A stretch of 64,000 bases of DNA from Variovorax sp037204085 (GTDB lineage: Bacteria > Pseudomonadota > Gammaproteobacteria > Burkholderiales > Burkholderiaceae_C): assembly GCF_037204085.1 (NCBI RefSeq), contig NZ_JBBCBW010000003.1, positions 262,416 to 326,415 on the forward strand, written 5' to 3'. Under the pieces are notes generated by a model. That model was not told the origin of the DNA and did no database searches. It saw only the letters and a program-made list of their open reading frames with translations. Positions within the stretch are counted from its first letter, which is position 1, and each line of letters starts with the position of its first letter. The position numbers were made by a program, and so were the translations under genes. Shown here one piece after another: positions 41,411 through 50,202 of this stretch.

Positions 41411-43531
41411 ATGAAAAAGATCCACTCCGGCCTGCTTGTGCTTGCCGGTGCATTGCTGAGCCTGTGCGCGCCGATGGCCACGGCCCAGGGTTCCGCCAGC
41501 GTGCAAGACCGTGCGGGAGCCGCCGTCAAGAAGGTGAACGGCGATTTCATTCGCGCCAACGCAGCCCAGAAGAAGACACCCGACTGGCCAAGCTACGGCC
41601 TCGACTACGCCGAGACGCGCTTCAGCAAGCTCGACCAGGTGAACGCCGGCAACGTGAAGCAGTTGGGCCTGGTGTGGTCGTACAACCTGGAGTCCACGCG
41701 CGGCGTGGAGGCCACGCCGCTGGTGGTGGACGGCATCATGTACGTCACGGCCTCGTGGAGCGTGGTGCACGCCGTCGACACGCGCACCGGGCAGAGGCTC
41801 TGGACCTTCGATCCGCAGGTCGACAAGTCCAAGGGCTTCAGGGGCTGCTGCGATGTGGTGAACCGCGGCGTGGCGCTGTACGAGGGCAAGGTCTACGTCG
41901 GCGCGTACGACGGGCGCCTCATCGCGCTCGACGCGGCCACGGGCCAGAAGGTCTGGGAGAAGAACACCATCGAGGGGCAGAAGGGCTCCTACACCATCAC
42001 CGGCGCGCCGCGCGTCTTCAAGGGCAAGGTCATCATCGGCAACGGCGGCGCCGAGTACGGCGTGCGCGGCTACGTTACGGCCTACGACGCCGCCACCGGC
42101 GAGCAGAAGTGGCGCTGGTTCACCGTGCCGGGCGATCCGTCCAAGCCCTTCGAGGACGAGTCGATGGCGCGCGCGGCCAAGACCTGGGACCCCAGCGGCA
42201 AGTACTGGGAGGCCGGCGGCGGCGGCACCGCGTGGGACACCTTTGCCTTCGATCCCGAGCTCAACCTGATGTACGTGGGCACCGGCAACGGCTCGCCGTG
42301 GGCGCGCAGCAAGCGCAGCCCCGGCGGCGGAGACAACCTCTACCTCGGCTCGGTGGTGGCCCTCAACCCCGACACCGGCAAGTACGTGTGGCACTACCAG
42401 GAAACGCCCGGCGACAACTGGGATTACACCTCGACCCAGCCCATGATCCTGGCCAACATCCAGATCGGCGGCAAGCCGCGAAAGGTAGTCCTGCATGCGC
42501 CGAAGAACGGCTTCTTCTTTGTCATCGACCGCACCAACGGCAAGTTCATCTCGGCCAGGAATTTTGTCGAGGTGAACTGGGCCACGGGCTACGACACCAA
42601 CGGACGGCCCATCGAGATTGCCGCCGCACGCCAGAACGAAAAGCCCGGCGACAGCATTCCGGGGCCCTTCGGCGCGCACAACTGGCACCCGATGTCGTTC
42701 AACCCGCAGACCGGCCTGGCCTATGTGCCCGCGCAGCACGTGCCGCTCAACCTGATGGACGACAAGGACTGGAAGTTCGACCAGAACGTGCCTGGCCGCC
42801 CGCATGGCGCCATGGGCTGGAACACCGCCATGTTCGCCAACGCCGAGCCGCCCAAGAGCAAGCCCTTCGGCCGGCTGGTGGCGTGGGACCCGGTGGCGCA
42901 AAAGGAAGCCTGGGGCGTCGACTACGCCTCGCCGTGGAACGGCGGCACGCTCACCACCGCGGGCAACCTGGTGTTCCAGGGCACGGCGGACGGGCGCCTT
43001 CTGGCCTACAACGCCAAGACCGGCGAGAAGCTGTGGGAAACCCCCACGGGCACCGGCGTGGTCGCGGCACCCTCGACCTACATGGTCGACGGGAAGCAGT
43101 ACGTGTCGGTTGCGGTGGGCTGGGGCGGCGTCTACGGGCTTGCGCAGCGCGCCACCGAAAGGCAGGGCCCGGGCACCGTGTACACCTTTGCCGTCGGCGG
43201 CACCGCCAAGATGCCGGACTTCGTGCAGTACCGCATGAGCAAGCTGGTCGAAGGCGTGAAGTACGACCCCGCCAAGGTGCAGGCCGGCACCATGCTCTAC
43301 GTGAGCAACTGCGTGTTCTGCCACGGCGTGCCGGGTGTGGACCGCGGCGGCAACATTCCGAACCTGGGCTACATGGACGCGGCGTACATCGAGAATCTCG
43401 ACAAGTTCGTGCTCAAGGGCCCGGCCATGGCGCGCGGCATGCCCGACTTCACGGGCAAGCTCTCGGGCGACGACATCGAAAGCATCAAGGCCTTCATCCA
43501 GGGCACCGCGGACGCGATCCGGCCCAAGTAG
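41411..43531 (+). CDS. PQQ-dependent quinohemoprotein alcohol dehydrogenase (type II)
   Basis: 706-residue periplasmic enzyme. A signal peptide (SGLLVLAGALLSLCAPMATAQ) is followed by the eight-bladed PQQ propeller with adjacent Cys C146-C147 (FRGCCD, the vicinal disulfide under PQQ) and a C-terminal cytochrome c domain (heme site CVFCH at 634-638, axial Met in the RGMPDF segment). This is the soluble quinohemoprotein type, which oxidises primary alcohols or aldehydes; the natural substrate is unknown. Its ATG follows AAAGGAGA. It is probably switched on by the divergent AcoR-like protein. A terminator lies 20 bases downstream. Confidence 0.92.
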   Translation: MKKIHSGLLVLAGALLSLCAPMATAQGSASVQDRAGAAVKKVNGDFIRANAAQKKTPDWPSYGLDYAETRFSKLDQVNAGNVKQLGLVWSYNLESTRGVEATPLVVDGIMYVTASWSVVHAVDTRTGQRLWTFDPQVDKSKGFRGCCDVVNRGVALYEGKVYVGAYDGRLIALDAATGQKVWEKNTIEGQKGSYTITGAPRVFKGKVIIGNGGAEYGVRGYVTAYDAATGEQKWRWFTVPGDPSKPFEDESMARAAKTWDPSGKYWEAGGGGTAWDTFAFDPELNLMYVGTGNGSPWARSKRSPGGGDNLYLGSVVALNPDTGKYVWHYQETPGDNWDYTSTQPMILANIQIGGKPRKVVLHAPKNGFFFVIDRTNGKFISARNFVEVNWATGYDTNGRPIEIAAARQNEKPGDSIPGPFGAHNWHPMSFNPQTGLAYVPAQHVPLNLMDDKDWKFDQNVPGRPHGAMGWNTAMFANAEPPKSKPFGRLVAWDPVAQKEAWGVDYASPWNGGTLTTAGNLVFQGTADGRLLAYNAKTGEKLWETPTGTGVVAAPSTYMVDGKQYVSVAVGWGGVYGLAQRATERQGPGTVYTFAVGGTAKMPDFVQYRMSKLVEGVKYDPAKVQAGTMLYVSNCVFCHGVPGVDRGGNIPNLGYMDAAYIENLDKFVLKGPAMARGMPDFTGKLSGDDIESIKAFIQGTADAIRPK

Positions 43532-43550
43532 AGCAAGGAGGCGCGGCATG

Positions 43551-43587
43551 AAAAAAGCCGCCGGACCTGAGGTCCGGCGGCTTTTTA
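43551..43587. terminator. bidirectional terminator between the quinohemoprotein and Bug genes
   Basis: A perfect 12-bp stem (AGCCGCCGGACC at 43556-43567 with GGTCCGGCGGCT at 43571-43582), a TGA loop, six A before and TTTTT after. It serves both converging genes. Confidence 0.9.
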
Positions 43588-43610
43588 CTTATCCGAAGAT
43601 TCGAAAACGA

Positions 43611-44588
43611 TCAGTCGGCGTACACGCCTGCGGCCTTGATGATCGGGCCCCACTTGGCGATTTCAGCCGAGACGAACTTCTTGTGCTCGGCCGGCTCCAC
43701 GCGCTTGTCGGTGGTGATCACCGCGCCGAGGCCTTCCTGGCGCTTGATGAAACCCGGGTCCTTCATGGCGGCCTTGATGGCTTCGTTGAGCTTCTTCAGC
43801 ACCGGCGCCGGCGTACCCTTGGGCGCGTACACGCCGTGCCAGATGGTGACTTCGAAGTCCTTCAGGCCCGATTCGGAGAGCGTGGGCAGGTCTTTCAGCA
43901 CCGCCGGCGTGGTCAGGCGCTTGGACGTGGTCACGGCATAGGCCTTGACCTTCTTGGCTTCGATCTGCGACGTGGTGTTGGTGGTCTGGTCGCACAACAG
44001 GTCGATCTGGCCGCCCAGCAGGTCGGCAATGGCCGGTGCCGTGCCCTTGTAGGGAACCGGCGTCATTTCGGTCTTGAGCGCGCTCTGGAACAGCAGGCCG
44101 CACAGGTGCGAGGCTGCGCCCAGGCCGGCGTTGCCGAGGTTGATCTTGCCCTTGTTGGCCTCGATCCAGCCCGTCAGTTCCTTGTAGTTGTTGGCCGGCA
44201 GGCCGGGCTTGCCGATGAGCGTCATCGGCACTTCATTGACCATGCCAAGGTATTCGAAGTCGTTCTCGACGTTGAACGGCAGCTTGCGGTACAGCGCCGG
44301 CATGGTCGACATGGCAATGTGGTTCAACAGCAGGGTGTGGCCGTCCGGTGCGGCGCGGGCCACCTTGGCGGTGCCGATGGAGCTGCCGGCGCCGGCGGTG
44401 TTGTCCACCACGATGGTCGCGCCGAGGGTCTTCTGCAGCGATTCGGCCAAGTCGCGGGCCACCCGGTCGGTCGGGCCGCCGGCCGTGAACGGCACCACGA
44501 TGGTGACGGTCTTGCCTGCGGGGAAATCCTGGGCGTGGACGCCGACGGCGGCAGCGGCAAGCGCCGTGAGTGCAAGCAGTTTCTTCAT
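43611..44588 (-). CDS. Bug/TctC-type periplasmic solute-binding protein
   Basis: 325 residues with a signal peptide (LLALTALAAAAVGVHAQ, cleavage at AQ) and the Bug pattern: FPAGKTVTIVVPFTAGGPTDRVARDLA, TAGAGSSIGTAKVARAAPDGHTLLLNH and the ligand-loop VPYKGTAPAIADLLGGQID. Orphan, with no transporter partner beside it. It converges with the quinohemoprotein gene. The ligand is probably a small carboxylate. Confidence 0.88.
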   Translation of the reverse strand: MKKLLALTALAAAAVGVHAQDFPAGKTVTIVVPFTAGGPTDRVARDLAESLQKTLGATIVVDNTAGAGSSIGTAKVARAAPDGHTLLLNHIAMSTMPALYRKLPFNVENDFEYLGMVNEVPMTLIGKPGLPANNYKELTGWIEANKGKINLGNAGLGAASHLCGLLFQSALKTEMTPVPYKGTAPAIADLLGGQIDLLCDQTTNTTSQIEAKKVKAYAVTTSKRLTTPAVLKDLPTLSESGLKDFEVTIWHGVYAPKGTPAPVLKKLNEAIKAAMKDPGFIKRQEGLGAVITTDKRVEPAEHKKFVSAEIAKWGPIIKAAGVYAD

Positions 44589-44791
44589 GGTGTCTCCGGA
44601 GACGGTGAAATTGAAAATGGCCGCGATCATAAGGGCTGACCGCGACCTGACCTCTAGCGAATAGCCCTTAGGGCGGGCCCGAAATATGCCCTTTCCTGGG
44701 GCATGATGCGCGCTCGCAACTCGCGCCTGAGGGGGCGCGAAAAATAACCACAACACTGCAGGCCCCAAGGCCGCATCGAGGAGGAATTTCA

Positions 44792-45982
44792 ATGGATCCC
44801 TGGGTTTATCCGCGCGAGCGCTGGCTCGGCAACATCACGCTCGGGCTCGGCCTGCTGGTCTGGGCGGCGCTGGTGCTCGGCACTTTCGGCATTGCACTCA
44901 TCTATGTGCTGCTCGGTTTCATCGGCTACGTATTCGCGCAATCGGCCGTCATTGCCTGGATCAAGGGCACGGCCGTCAAGCTTTCGCCCACGCAGCTGCC
45001 CGAGCTGCATGCACGCTTCCAGGCGTGCTGCGGCTATCTCGGCATCGAGGAGCCGCCCGAGGCCTACCTGCTGCACGGCGACGGCATCTTCAATGCCTTT
45101 GCCACGCGCTTCTTCGGCCGCAACTTCGTCGTGCTGCTGTCCGACGTGGTCGACGCCATGGAAGCGCAGCCCGACGGCATCAACTTCTACATCGGCCACG
45201 AACTCGGCCACATCCGCCGCGGCCACCTCACGGGCCACATCTGGCGTGCACCGGTGCTCTGGATTCCGCTGCTCGGCGCCGCCTATTCGCGCGCGCAGGA
45301 ATACACCTGCGACCTGCACGGCGCCGCCTGCTGCGAGCAGGCCGACTCCGCGCCCCGCGCACTCGTGGCACTGGCGGCCGGCGCGCAGCAATGGCGCAAT
45401 GTCGACCTGCAGCGCTATGCCAACCAATCGGCCGGCAACAGCGGCTTCTGGGCGTCGTTCCATGAGCTGATCGCCGGCTATCCGTGGCTCACCAAGCGCG
45501 TGGCGCGCACCATCGACCCGGCCGCGAAGTTGCCGAGCCGCAATCCGCTGGCCTATGTGCTCGCGATCTTCGTGCCCTACACCGGCCGTGCCGGCGGCGG
45601 TGCGCTGGGCTTGCTGGTGGTGGTCGCCATCATCGGCGTGCTGGCTGCGGTGGCCCTGCCGGCCTACAAGGACTACGAGTCGCGCGCCGCGGTTTCGCAG
45701 GCTTGGTCCGAAGCCGCGCCGGTGCGCGAAGCACTTGGCAACTACTACAAGGAGAAGCAGGAGATCCCCGAATCTCTTGCAACCGCCGGCGCGCCCGAGG
45801 CCTTGCCCGGCGGCTCGGTGCTGACGCTCGACACCGACACCATGGTGGTCGATGTGGAGCTCCCCAAGGCAAAGGGCACGCTGCGCATGGAACCCTCGGC
45901 CACCGAAGACGGCATTGCGTGGAATTGCGTGGCCGGCGACGACCTGTCGCAAAAAGCCTTGCCGGTTTCTTGCCGCAAGTAA
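44792..45982 (+). CDS. M48-family metallopeptidase fused to a type IV pilin-like domain
   Basis: 396 residues in two halves. Residues 1-260: hydrophobic segments near 14-55 and then the zinc site HELGH at 136-140 with the third ligand region YSRAQEYTCDLHG (E170), an HtpX/M48-type protease. Residues about 265-396 resemble a type IV pilin: ALGLLVVVAIIGVLAAVALPAYKDYESRAAVSQAW, then a globular tail with one terminal Cys pair (WNC...VSC) as in pilin disulfide loops. The prepilin site is degenerate (Gly where the +5 Glu should be), so it is probably an anchor. SD GAGGAGGA is well placed. Function unknown. Confidence 0.78.
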   Translation: MDPWVYPRERWLGNITLGLGLLVWAALVLGTFGIALIYVLLGFIGYVFAQSAVIAWIKGTAVKLSPTQLPELHARFQACCGYLGIEEPPEAYLLHGDGIFNAFATRFFGRNFVVLLSDVVDAMEAQPDGINFYIGHELGHIRRGHLTGHIWRAPVLWIPLLGAAYSRAQEYTCDLHGAACCEQADSAPRALVALAAGAQQWRNVDLQRYANQSAGNSGFWASFHELIAGYPWLTKRVARTIDPAAKLPSRNPLAYVLAIFVPYTGRAGGGALGLLVVVAIIGVLAAVALPAYKDYESRAAVSQAWSEAAPVREALGNYYKEKQEIPESLATAGAPEALPGGSVLTLDTDTMVVDVELPKAKGTLRMEPSATEDGIAWNCVAGDDLSQKALPVSCRK

Positions 45983-46107
45983 CGGCAGGCGAAGCGTAAG
46001 AGAAGTTTTCCGCCTGTCGAACTGTCCGACAGGCGGACCCGGCCAGTGCCGATGCACGGCGCGGGTGCGGGCCTTAGGGTGAACTCTTGTCTAAGGAGTC
46101 TTCACCC

Positions 46108-46677
46108 ATGCCCGTAATTTCTTCTTCACTCGACGGAATGAAGGTTGCCATCCTCGTGTCCGACGGCTTCGAGCAAGCCGAGATGACCGAGCCGCGCAAG
46201 GCGCTGGACGGCGCCGGCGCGCAGACGCAGATCGTTTCGCCGCTCGACGGCAGCGTGCGCGGCTGGAAACATCTCGACCCGGCCGACACCTTCGAAGTCG
46301 ACGTGCCGCTGAAGAACGCCAACGCCGATGAATTCGATGCGCTGCTTTTGCCCGGCGGCGTCGTCAACCCCGATGCGCTGCGCATCAACCAGCAGGCCGT
46401 GGCTTTCGTTCGCGCATTCGTCGAAGCGGGCAAGCCCATTGCCGCCATCTGCCATGGCCCCTGGACGCTCATCGACGCGGACGGCGTCAAGGGCCGCAAG
46501 ATGACGTCGTGGCCGTCGCTCCGCGCCGACCTGCAGAACGCCGGCGCAAAGTGGTTCGACAAGGAAGTGGTGGTTGACCAGAACCTGGTGACGAGCCGAA
46601 AACCCGATGACCTGCCGGCGTTCAACCGCGAGATGACGACACTGTTCGAACTTGCCTACGAAGACGCCATTCATTGA
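46108..46677 (+). CDS. PfpI/DJ-1-family protein (YhbO-like, class I glutamine amidotransferase fold)
   Basis: 189 residues: KVAILVSDGFEQAEMTEPRKALDGAGAQ and VNPDALRINQQAVAFVRAFVEAGKPIAAICHGPWTLIDA, with the nucleophilic Cys in AICHGPW and the neighbouring His typical of the family. These are glyoxalase-like or protein-repair proteins active under stress. The ATG at 46108 is preceded by TAAGGAG; an in-frame TTG at 46087 is ignored. It stands alone as a monocistronic gene. Confidence 0.92.
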   Translation: MPVISSSLDGMKVAILVSDGFEQAEMTEPRKALDGAGAQTQIVSPLDGSVRGWKHLDPADTFEVDVPLKNANADEFDALLLPGGVVNPDALRINQQAVAFVRAFVEAGKPIAAICHGPWTLIDADGVKGRKMTSWPSLRADLQNAGAKWFDKEVVVDQNLVTSRKPDDLPAFNREMTTLFELAYEDAIH

Positions 46678-46701
46678 TGCGAGCTGAAACGGGGCCGGTA
46701 T

Positions 46702-47868
46702 TCAGCGTGTGAAGTCCGGCCCCGTGTAGCGCGCACGCGGCCTTATCAGTTGCCCCGTGGCCTGCTGCTCGAGCACGTGGGCTGTCCAGCCCACCGTGCG
46801 CGCGAGCGCAAAAAGCGTGAACGGCGCATCGGCCGGCAGCTTGTGCACGGCTGCCATGGCCACCAGCGCAAAGTCGATGTTCGCCGCTTCGCCCAGCAGC
46901 CTTTCGCCGGTGGCGCGCAAGTCCGCGAACACGGGCGGAAGCTCGATGTCCGCGAGCAGTGCCGCGCAGCGCGCATCGCCTTGCGGATACAGCGGGTGGC
47001 CGAAAGCCGCGAGTGGACGATCGTGCGCGAGCCATTCGCGCACCGCGGCCTCGCTGCCGGATGCGGCGGCATCGCGCACGAGCGCCTGAACCGCCGCCGC
47101 GGCGCCGCCATGCAACGGACCTGTCAGCGTCGAAAGGCCGGTGAGCAGGCACGCCGCCATCGAAGCACCGGTCGATGCAGTCACGCGCGCCGCGAAGGTC
47201 GATGCGTTGAGTTCGTGGTCGGCCATCAGCACCAGCGCGCGGCGCAATGCATCGGCCGCCTTGGGGCGGCGCCAGGCCGCGGCAAGCCGCGCATGCAAGG
47301 GCAGGGCGGCGGAAGAGGCGGGGCCCAGCAGTGCATTGGCCAGCGTGCCGATCGCTTCCGCTGCCTCGGCCTGCAGCACCGCGCGTGAGCGGCCTCGCGA
47401 GGGCGGATCGACCGCGGCGCGTGCCGCGAGTGCGAGCAGGCCGGCCTGCAGGGGCGTCGCTTGCTTCGTGTTGTTCACCGGTAAGGAGTCAGTGCATGCG
47501 AAGCGCGGCGGTGCGCTCTCCCACAGCAGGCCGGCCACGTCTTCGAGCGTTGCATGTTCCGCCAGCAGGCAGGCGTCCTGCCCGCGGTACCAGAGCCGTC
47601 CTTCAGCCACGGTCGACACGCTGGAGGGCAGCACCGGCTCGCCCCATTGAATGGCTTCGCTTGCCACCGCTTCGCTGCTGCGCCGCCCGCGGGTGCGCGC
47701 GGCAATGCGCTGCACGTCGTCGCGGTGATAGAGGCTGCGGCGCGGGTCCGCTGCGTCGGGCTTTGCGCGAATGCGGCCGCGGCTCACGCTCGCGTAGAGC
47801 GTTTGCGGGCGCACCTGCATCAGTTCGAGCGCCTCGGCGGCGGGCAGCCAGAGCGGTGGCTTGGTCAT
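46702..47868 (-). CDS. citrate-synthase-family protein with an N-terminal MerR-like DNA-binding head
   Basis: 388 residues. The first ~55 residues (WLPAAEALELMQVRPQTLYASVSRGRIRAKPDAADPRRSLYHRDDVQRI) look like an excisionase/MerR-type helix-turn-helix. The remainder is citrate synthase: ADHELNAST (His 264 equivalent), AAFGHPLYPQGDAR (His 305 equivalent; the Arg after it in GltA is Pro here), IDFAL (Asp 362 equivalent) and RTVGWTAHVLEQ. The three catalytic residues are therefore present. It diverges from a second citrate synthase over only 77 bases. Start ATG 47868. Confidence 0.86.
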   Translation of the reverse strand: MTKPPLWLPAAEALELMQVRPQTLYASVSRGRIRAKPDAADPRRSLYHRDDVQRIAARTRGRRSSEAVASEAIQWGEPVLPSSVSTVAEGRLWYRGQDACLLAEHATLEDVAGLLWESAPPRFACTDSLPVNNTKQATPLQAGLLALAARAAVDPPSRGRSRAVLQAEAAEAIGTLANALLGPASSAALPLHARLAAAWRRPKAADALRRALVLMADHELNASTFAARVTASTGASMAACLLTGLSTLTGPLHGGAAAAVQALVRDAAASGSEAAVREWLAHDRPLAAFGHPLYPQGDARCAALLADIELPPVFADLRATGERLLGEAANIDFALVAMAAVHKLPADAPFTLFALARTVGWTAHVLEQQATGQLIRPRARYTGPDFTR

Positions 47869-47887
47869 GTTGATGGAATAAATCAAG

Positions 47888-47916
47888 ATTGACGTCAATG
47901 TTAGCGTCGACAGAAT
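47888..47916 (+). promoter_or_regulatory. palindrome and putative promoter between divergent citrate synthases
   Basis: The perfect 12-bp palindrome ATTGACGTCAAT (47888-47899) embeds a -35 (TTGACG at 47889-47894) for the + gene, with CAGAAT at 47911-47916 after a 16-base spacer. The minus-strand copy of TTGACG could serve the - gene. It is a good candidate for binding by the MerR-like head of the divergent protein. Confidence 0.42.
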
Positions 47917-47945
47917 GAACGCCATCTCATCAAGGAGCACAAGGA

Positions 47946-49064
47946 ATGAAAGACGAAGATGGCGGCCTCGAAGGCGTGGTGGCCGCGCACACGGTGTTGT
48001 CCGAAGTGGACGGCGCGGCCGGGCGGCTGGTGATCCGCGGCCATGAGCTCGATGAAATTGCGCAGCACTGGCGCTACGAAGACGCGGTGGCGCTGCTGTT
48101 CCAGGGCTTCTTCGACAAACTGCCAGATGCGGCCGGCCTGCGTGCAGCGCTGGGCCGCGCGCGCCGCGAGGCCTTCGAGCGGCTGCAGCCGAACGACGAT
48201 GCCATGCTGCGCAAGCTGCCGCCCATCGAAGCGGTTCGCGCCCTGCTCGCGCGCCTGCCCGACGGTGACGACCTGGCCACCGCGCTGCGGCTGGTGGCGG
48301 CGCCCGCCGTCTACACCGCAGCGGTGATGCACTGGCGGCTGGGCGTGCAGGCGCTCGCACCCGACGAAGTGCTGCCGCAAGCCGCCGACGTGCTTCGCAT
48401 GCTGCACGGCCGCACACCCACCGGGGCGCAGGTTGCGGCGCTCGACACCTACCTGGTCACCGTGTGCGATCACGGCTTGAACGCGTCGACCTTTGCCGCG
48501 CGGGTGGTGGCCTCGACCGGCGCAGGGCTTGCGTCGGCGGTGCTCGCCGGCATCAGCGCGCTCAAGGGCCCCTTGCATGGCGGTGCGCCCGGTCCGGTGC
48601 TCGATGCGCTCGACGCCATCGGAACCGCGGCCAATGCACGTGCTTGGCTCGAAGAGGCCGTGGCCGGCGGCCAGCGGCTGATGGGCTTCGGCCACCGAAT
48701 CTACCGCGTGCGCGATCCGCGCGCCGATGCGCTCAAGGGGGCACTGCGCCGGTTGGGCGCCGAGGGCAGCGTCAATGCGGCGCGCTTCGAACTCGCCGAG
48801 GCCGCCGAGAAAGCCGCGCTCGCCATCCTGCGCGAGAAGAAGCCCGGTCGCGCGTTGGAAACCAATGTGGAGTTCTACACCGCGCTGCTGCTCGAAGCCC
48901 TGGGCTTCGGCCGCGAGAGCTTCACCTGCGTGTTTGCAGCTGGCCGTGTGAGCGGATGGGTTGCGCATGCGCGCGAGCAGGTGAAGAAGGGGCGGCTGAT
49001 ACGTCCGCAATCGGTGTACGTGGGGCCCGCACCCGAAGAGGCCGAGGCCGCGCTCGCGCACTGA
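47946..49064 (+). CDS. citrate/methylcitrate-synthase-family protein
   Basis: 372 residues of citrate-synthase fold. CDHGLNASTFAAR carries the first catalytic His, GFGHRIYRVRDPRADAL the second His and the Arg residues, and NVEFYTALLL has Glu where GltA has the catalytic Asp. GRVSGWVAHAREQ supplies another substrate Arg. The Glu form is met in some CitA-like proteins. Whether it makes citrate, methylcitrate or another product is open. Divergent from the HTH-citrate synthase gene. Confidence 0.85.
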   Translation: MKDEDGGLEGVVAAHTVLSEVDGAAGRLVIRGHELDEIAQHWRYEDAVALLFQGFFDKLPDAAGLRAALGRARREAFERLQPNDDAMLRKLPPIEAVRALLARLPDGDDLATALRLVAAPAVYTAAVMHWRLGVQALAPDEVLPQAADVLRMLHGRTPTGAQVAALDTYLVTVCDHGLNASTFAARVVASTGAGLASAVLAGISALKGPLHGGAPGPVLDALDAIGTAANARAWLEEAVAGGQRLMGFGHRIYRVRDPRADALKGALRRLGAEGSVNAARFELAEAAEKAALAILREKKPGRALETNVEFYTALLLEALGFGRESFTCVFAAGRVSGWVAHAREQVKKGRLIRPQSVYVGPAPEEAEAALAH

Positions 49065-49191
49065 GCTCGAGACCGCGCGCATCGCGCGGTCTCGGGTTTG
49101 CCGCCGCGTTCCGGTACGCTCGCCGTTTTCGAATTGCCCGGCCCATGCATGCCGGGCGACGGGTTCATCAAGGCGAAAGTATTCCTATCGT

Positions 49192-50202
49192 ATGGCGGCA
49201 TCCCCATCTTCCTTCGAGCGCGCGCAGCGCCTGCCCAGCGAGTTCGCATGGATCGTGGTGGCGATCGATGCGGCCCTTTTCATCGTGAACATGACAGTGC
49301 AGCTGCTGCCCTCGTCGCCTCACAGCGAGCAGATGCGCAGCGTGTACGCGCAGCCGGGCGTGTGGGTTCCGCTGCTGTCCCGCGTTGCCACGGTGTGGCT
49401 GCTGGCCGCCACGCTGGCGTGGTGCCATGCGCGCAAGGCGCTCGACGAGCGCGGCGCGGCCCGTGTTGCGCAGCTTCGCAGCCCAGGGAGCCGCTTTGCC
49501 GCCGTGTTCCTGCCGGCGATGGTGGTCAACGCGCTTGCATTGACGCCGCTCTTCTACCAGGCACAGGTGCTCTTCATGCCGGGCGGCTCGCTGCACGAGA
49601 CGGTCGACATGTACGGCCTGCGCTCGATCATGGCCGTGTCGATGCTGGTGCAGTCGGTCATCCAGATGATTGTTCTCGTTGCGAGCGTGTGGCTTGCCGC
49701 CCGTTTCGCGCTGCGCGAGCGCAGCGTGGCGATCGCGGATGAAACGCCCGCTGCCGCGGCATCGACCCGCCGCGCGGTGGCGCTCGTGATCGCCGCGATG
49801 TTCGTCTCGCTGCAGATGTGGATCGGCAACGTTGCGAGCGGCTGGGTCGACACCTCGAGGGACTCCGACCTGCTGCCGCTTCTTCTCGGCTGGTTCGCGG
49901 TGCCGCTGCTGGTCTATGGGCTGGCGTTCTGGGGCGCATGGCTCGGTGCCGCGCCGGCGCCCGCGCAAGCGCGTCCCTTCAGGGCCGTGGCGGCGGCGGT
50001 CGCGGCTTTTGCCCTGCTGCAGGCGGTCTGCATCGCCCTCGCGGTCGGCGGGCTGGTGTGGGTTGCCAGCGTAAGCTTTTCGGGCCGAAGCAGCGACGGC
50101 AACCTCTTGATGCTCGCCGTTGCAATGGCGGCGGTCTACCTGGTGCTGCTGGTGGTGCTGGTGCGCGCCATCACGCACCGCTTCTACCGCCGCTACTTGT
50201 AG
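49192..50202 (+). CDS. multi-spanning membrane protein of unknown function
   Basis: 336 residues with about eight hydrophobic helices (for example AWIVVAIDAALFIVNMTVQLL, VVNALALTPLFY, LIAAMFVSLQMWIGNVASGW, VYLVLLVVLVRAITH). No family signature is recognised. Conserved-looking but unassigned; the Arg-rich C-terminus (HRFYRRYL) should face the cytoplasm. Its stop overlaps the PaaK-like gene by 10 bases on the opposite strand. Confidence 0.72.
   Translation: MAASPSSFERAQRLPSEFAWIVVAIDAALFIVNMTVQLLPSSPHSEQMRSVYAQPGVWVPLLSRVATVWLLAATLAWCHARKALDERGAARVAQLRSPGSRFAAVFLPAMVVNALALTPLFYQAQVLFMPGGSLHETVDMYGLRSIMAVSMLVQSVIQMIVLVASVWLAARFALRERSVAIADETPAAAASTRRAVALVIAAMFVSLQMWIGNVASGWVDTSRDSDLLPLLLGWFAVPLLVYGLAFWGAWLGAAPAPAQARPFRAVAAAVAAFALLQAVCIALAVGGLVWVASVSFSGRSSDGNLLMLAVAMAAVYLVLLVVLVRAITHRFYRRYL

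Noticed and set aside
40637..43549. A 970-codon - strand frame opposite the quinohemoprotein gene
   Set aside because: The + strand enzyme has a signal peptide, PQQ and heme motifs. The opposite frame has no motif and runs into the regulator gene.
46087..46107. Earlier TTG start for the PfpI gene
   Set aside because: TAAGGAG lies between it and the ATG at 46108, which gives the normal family length.
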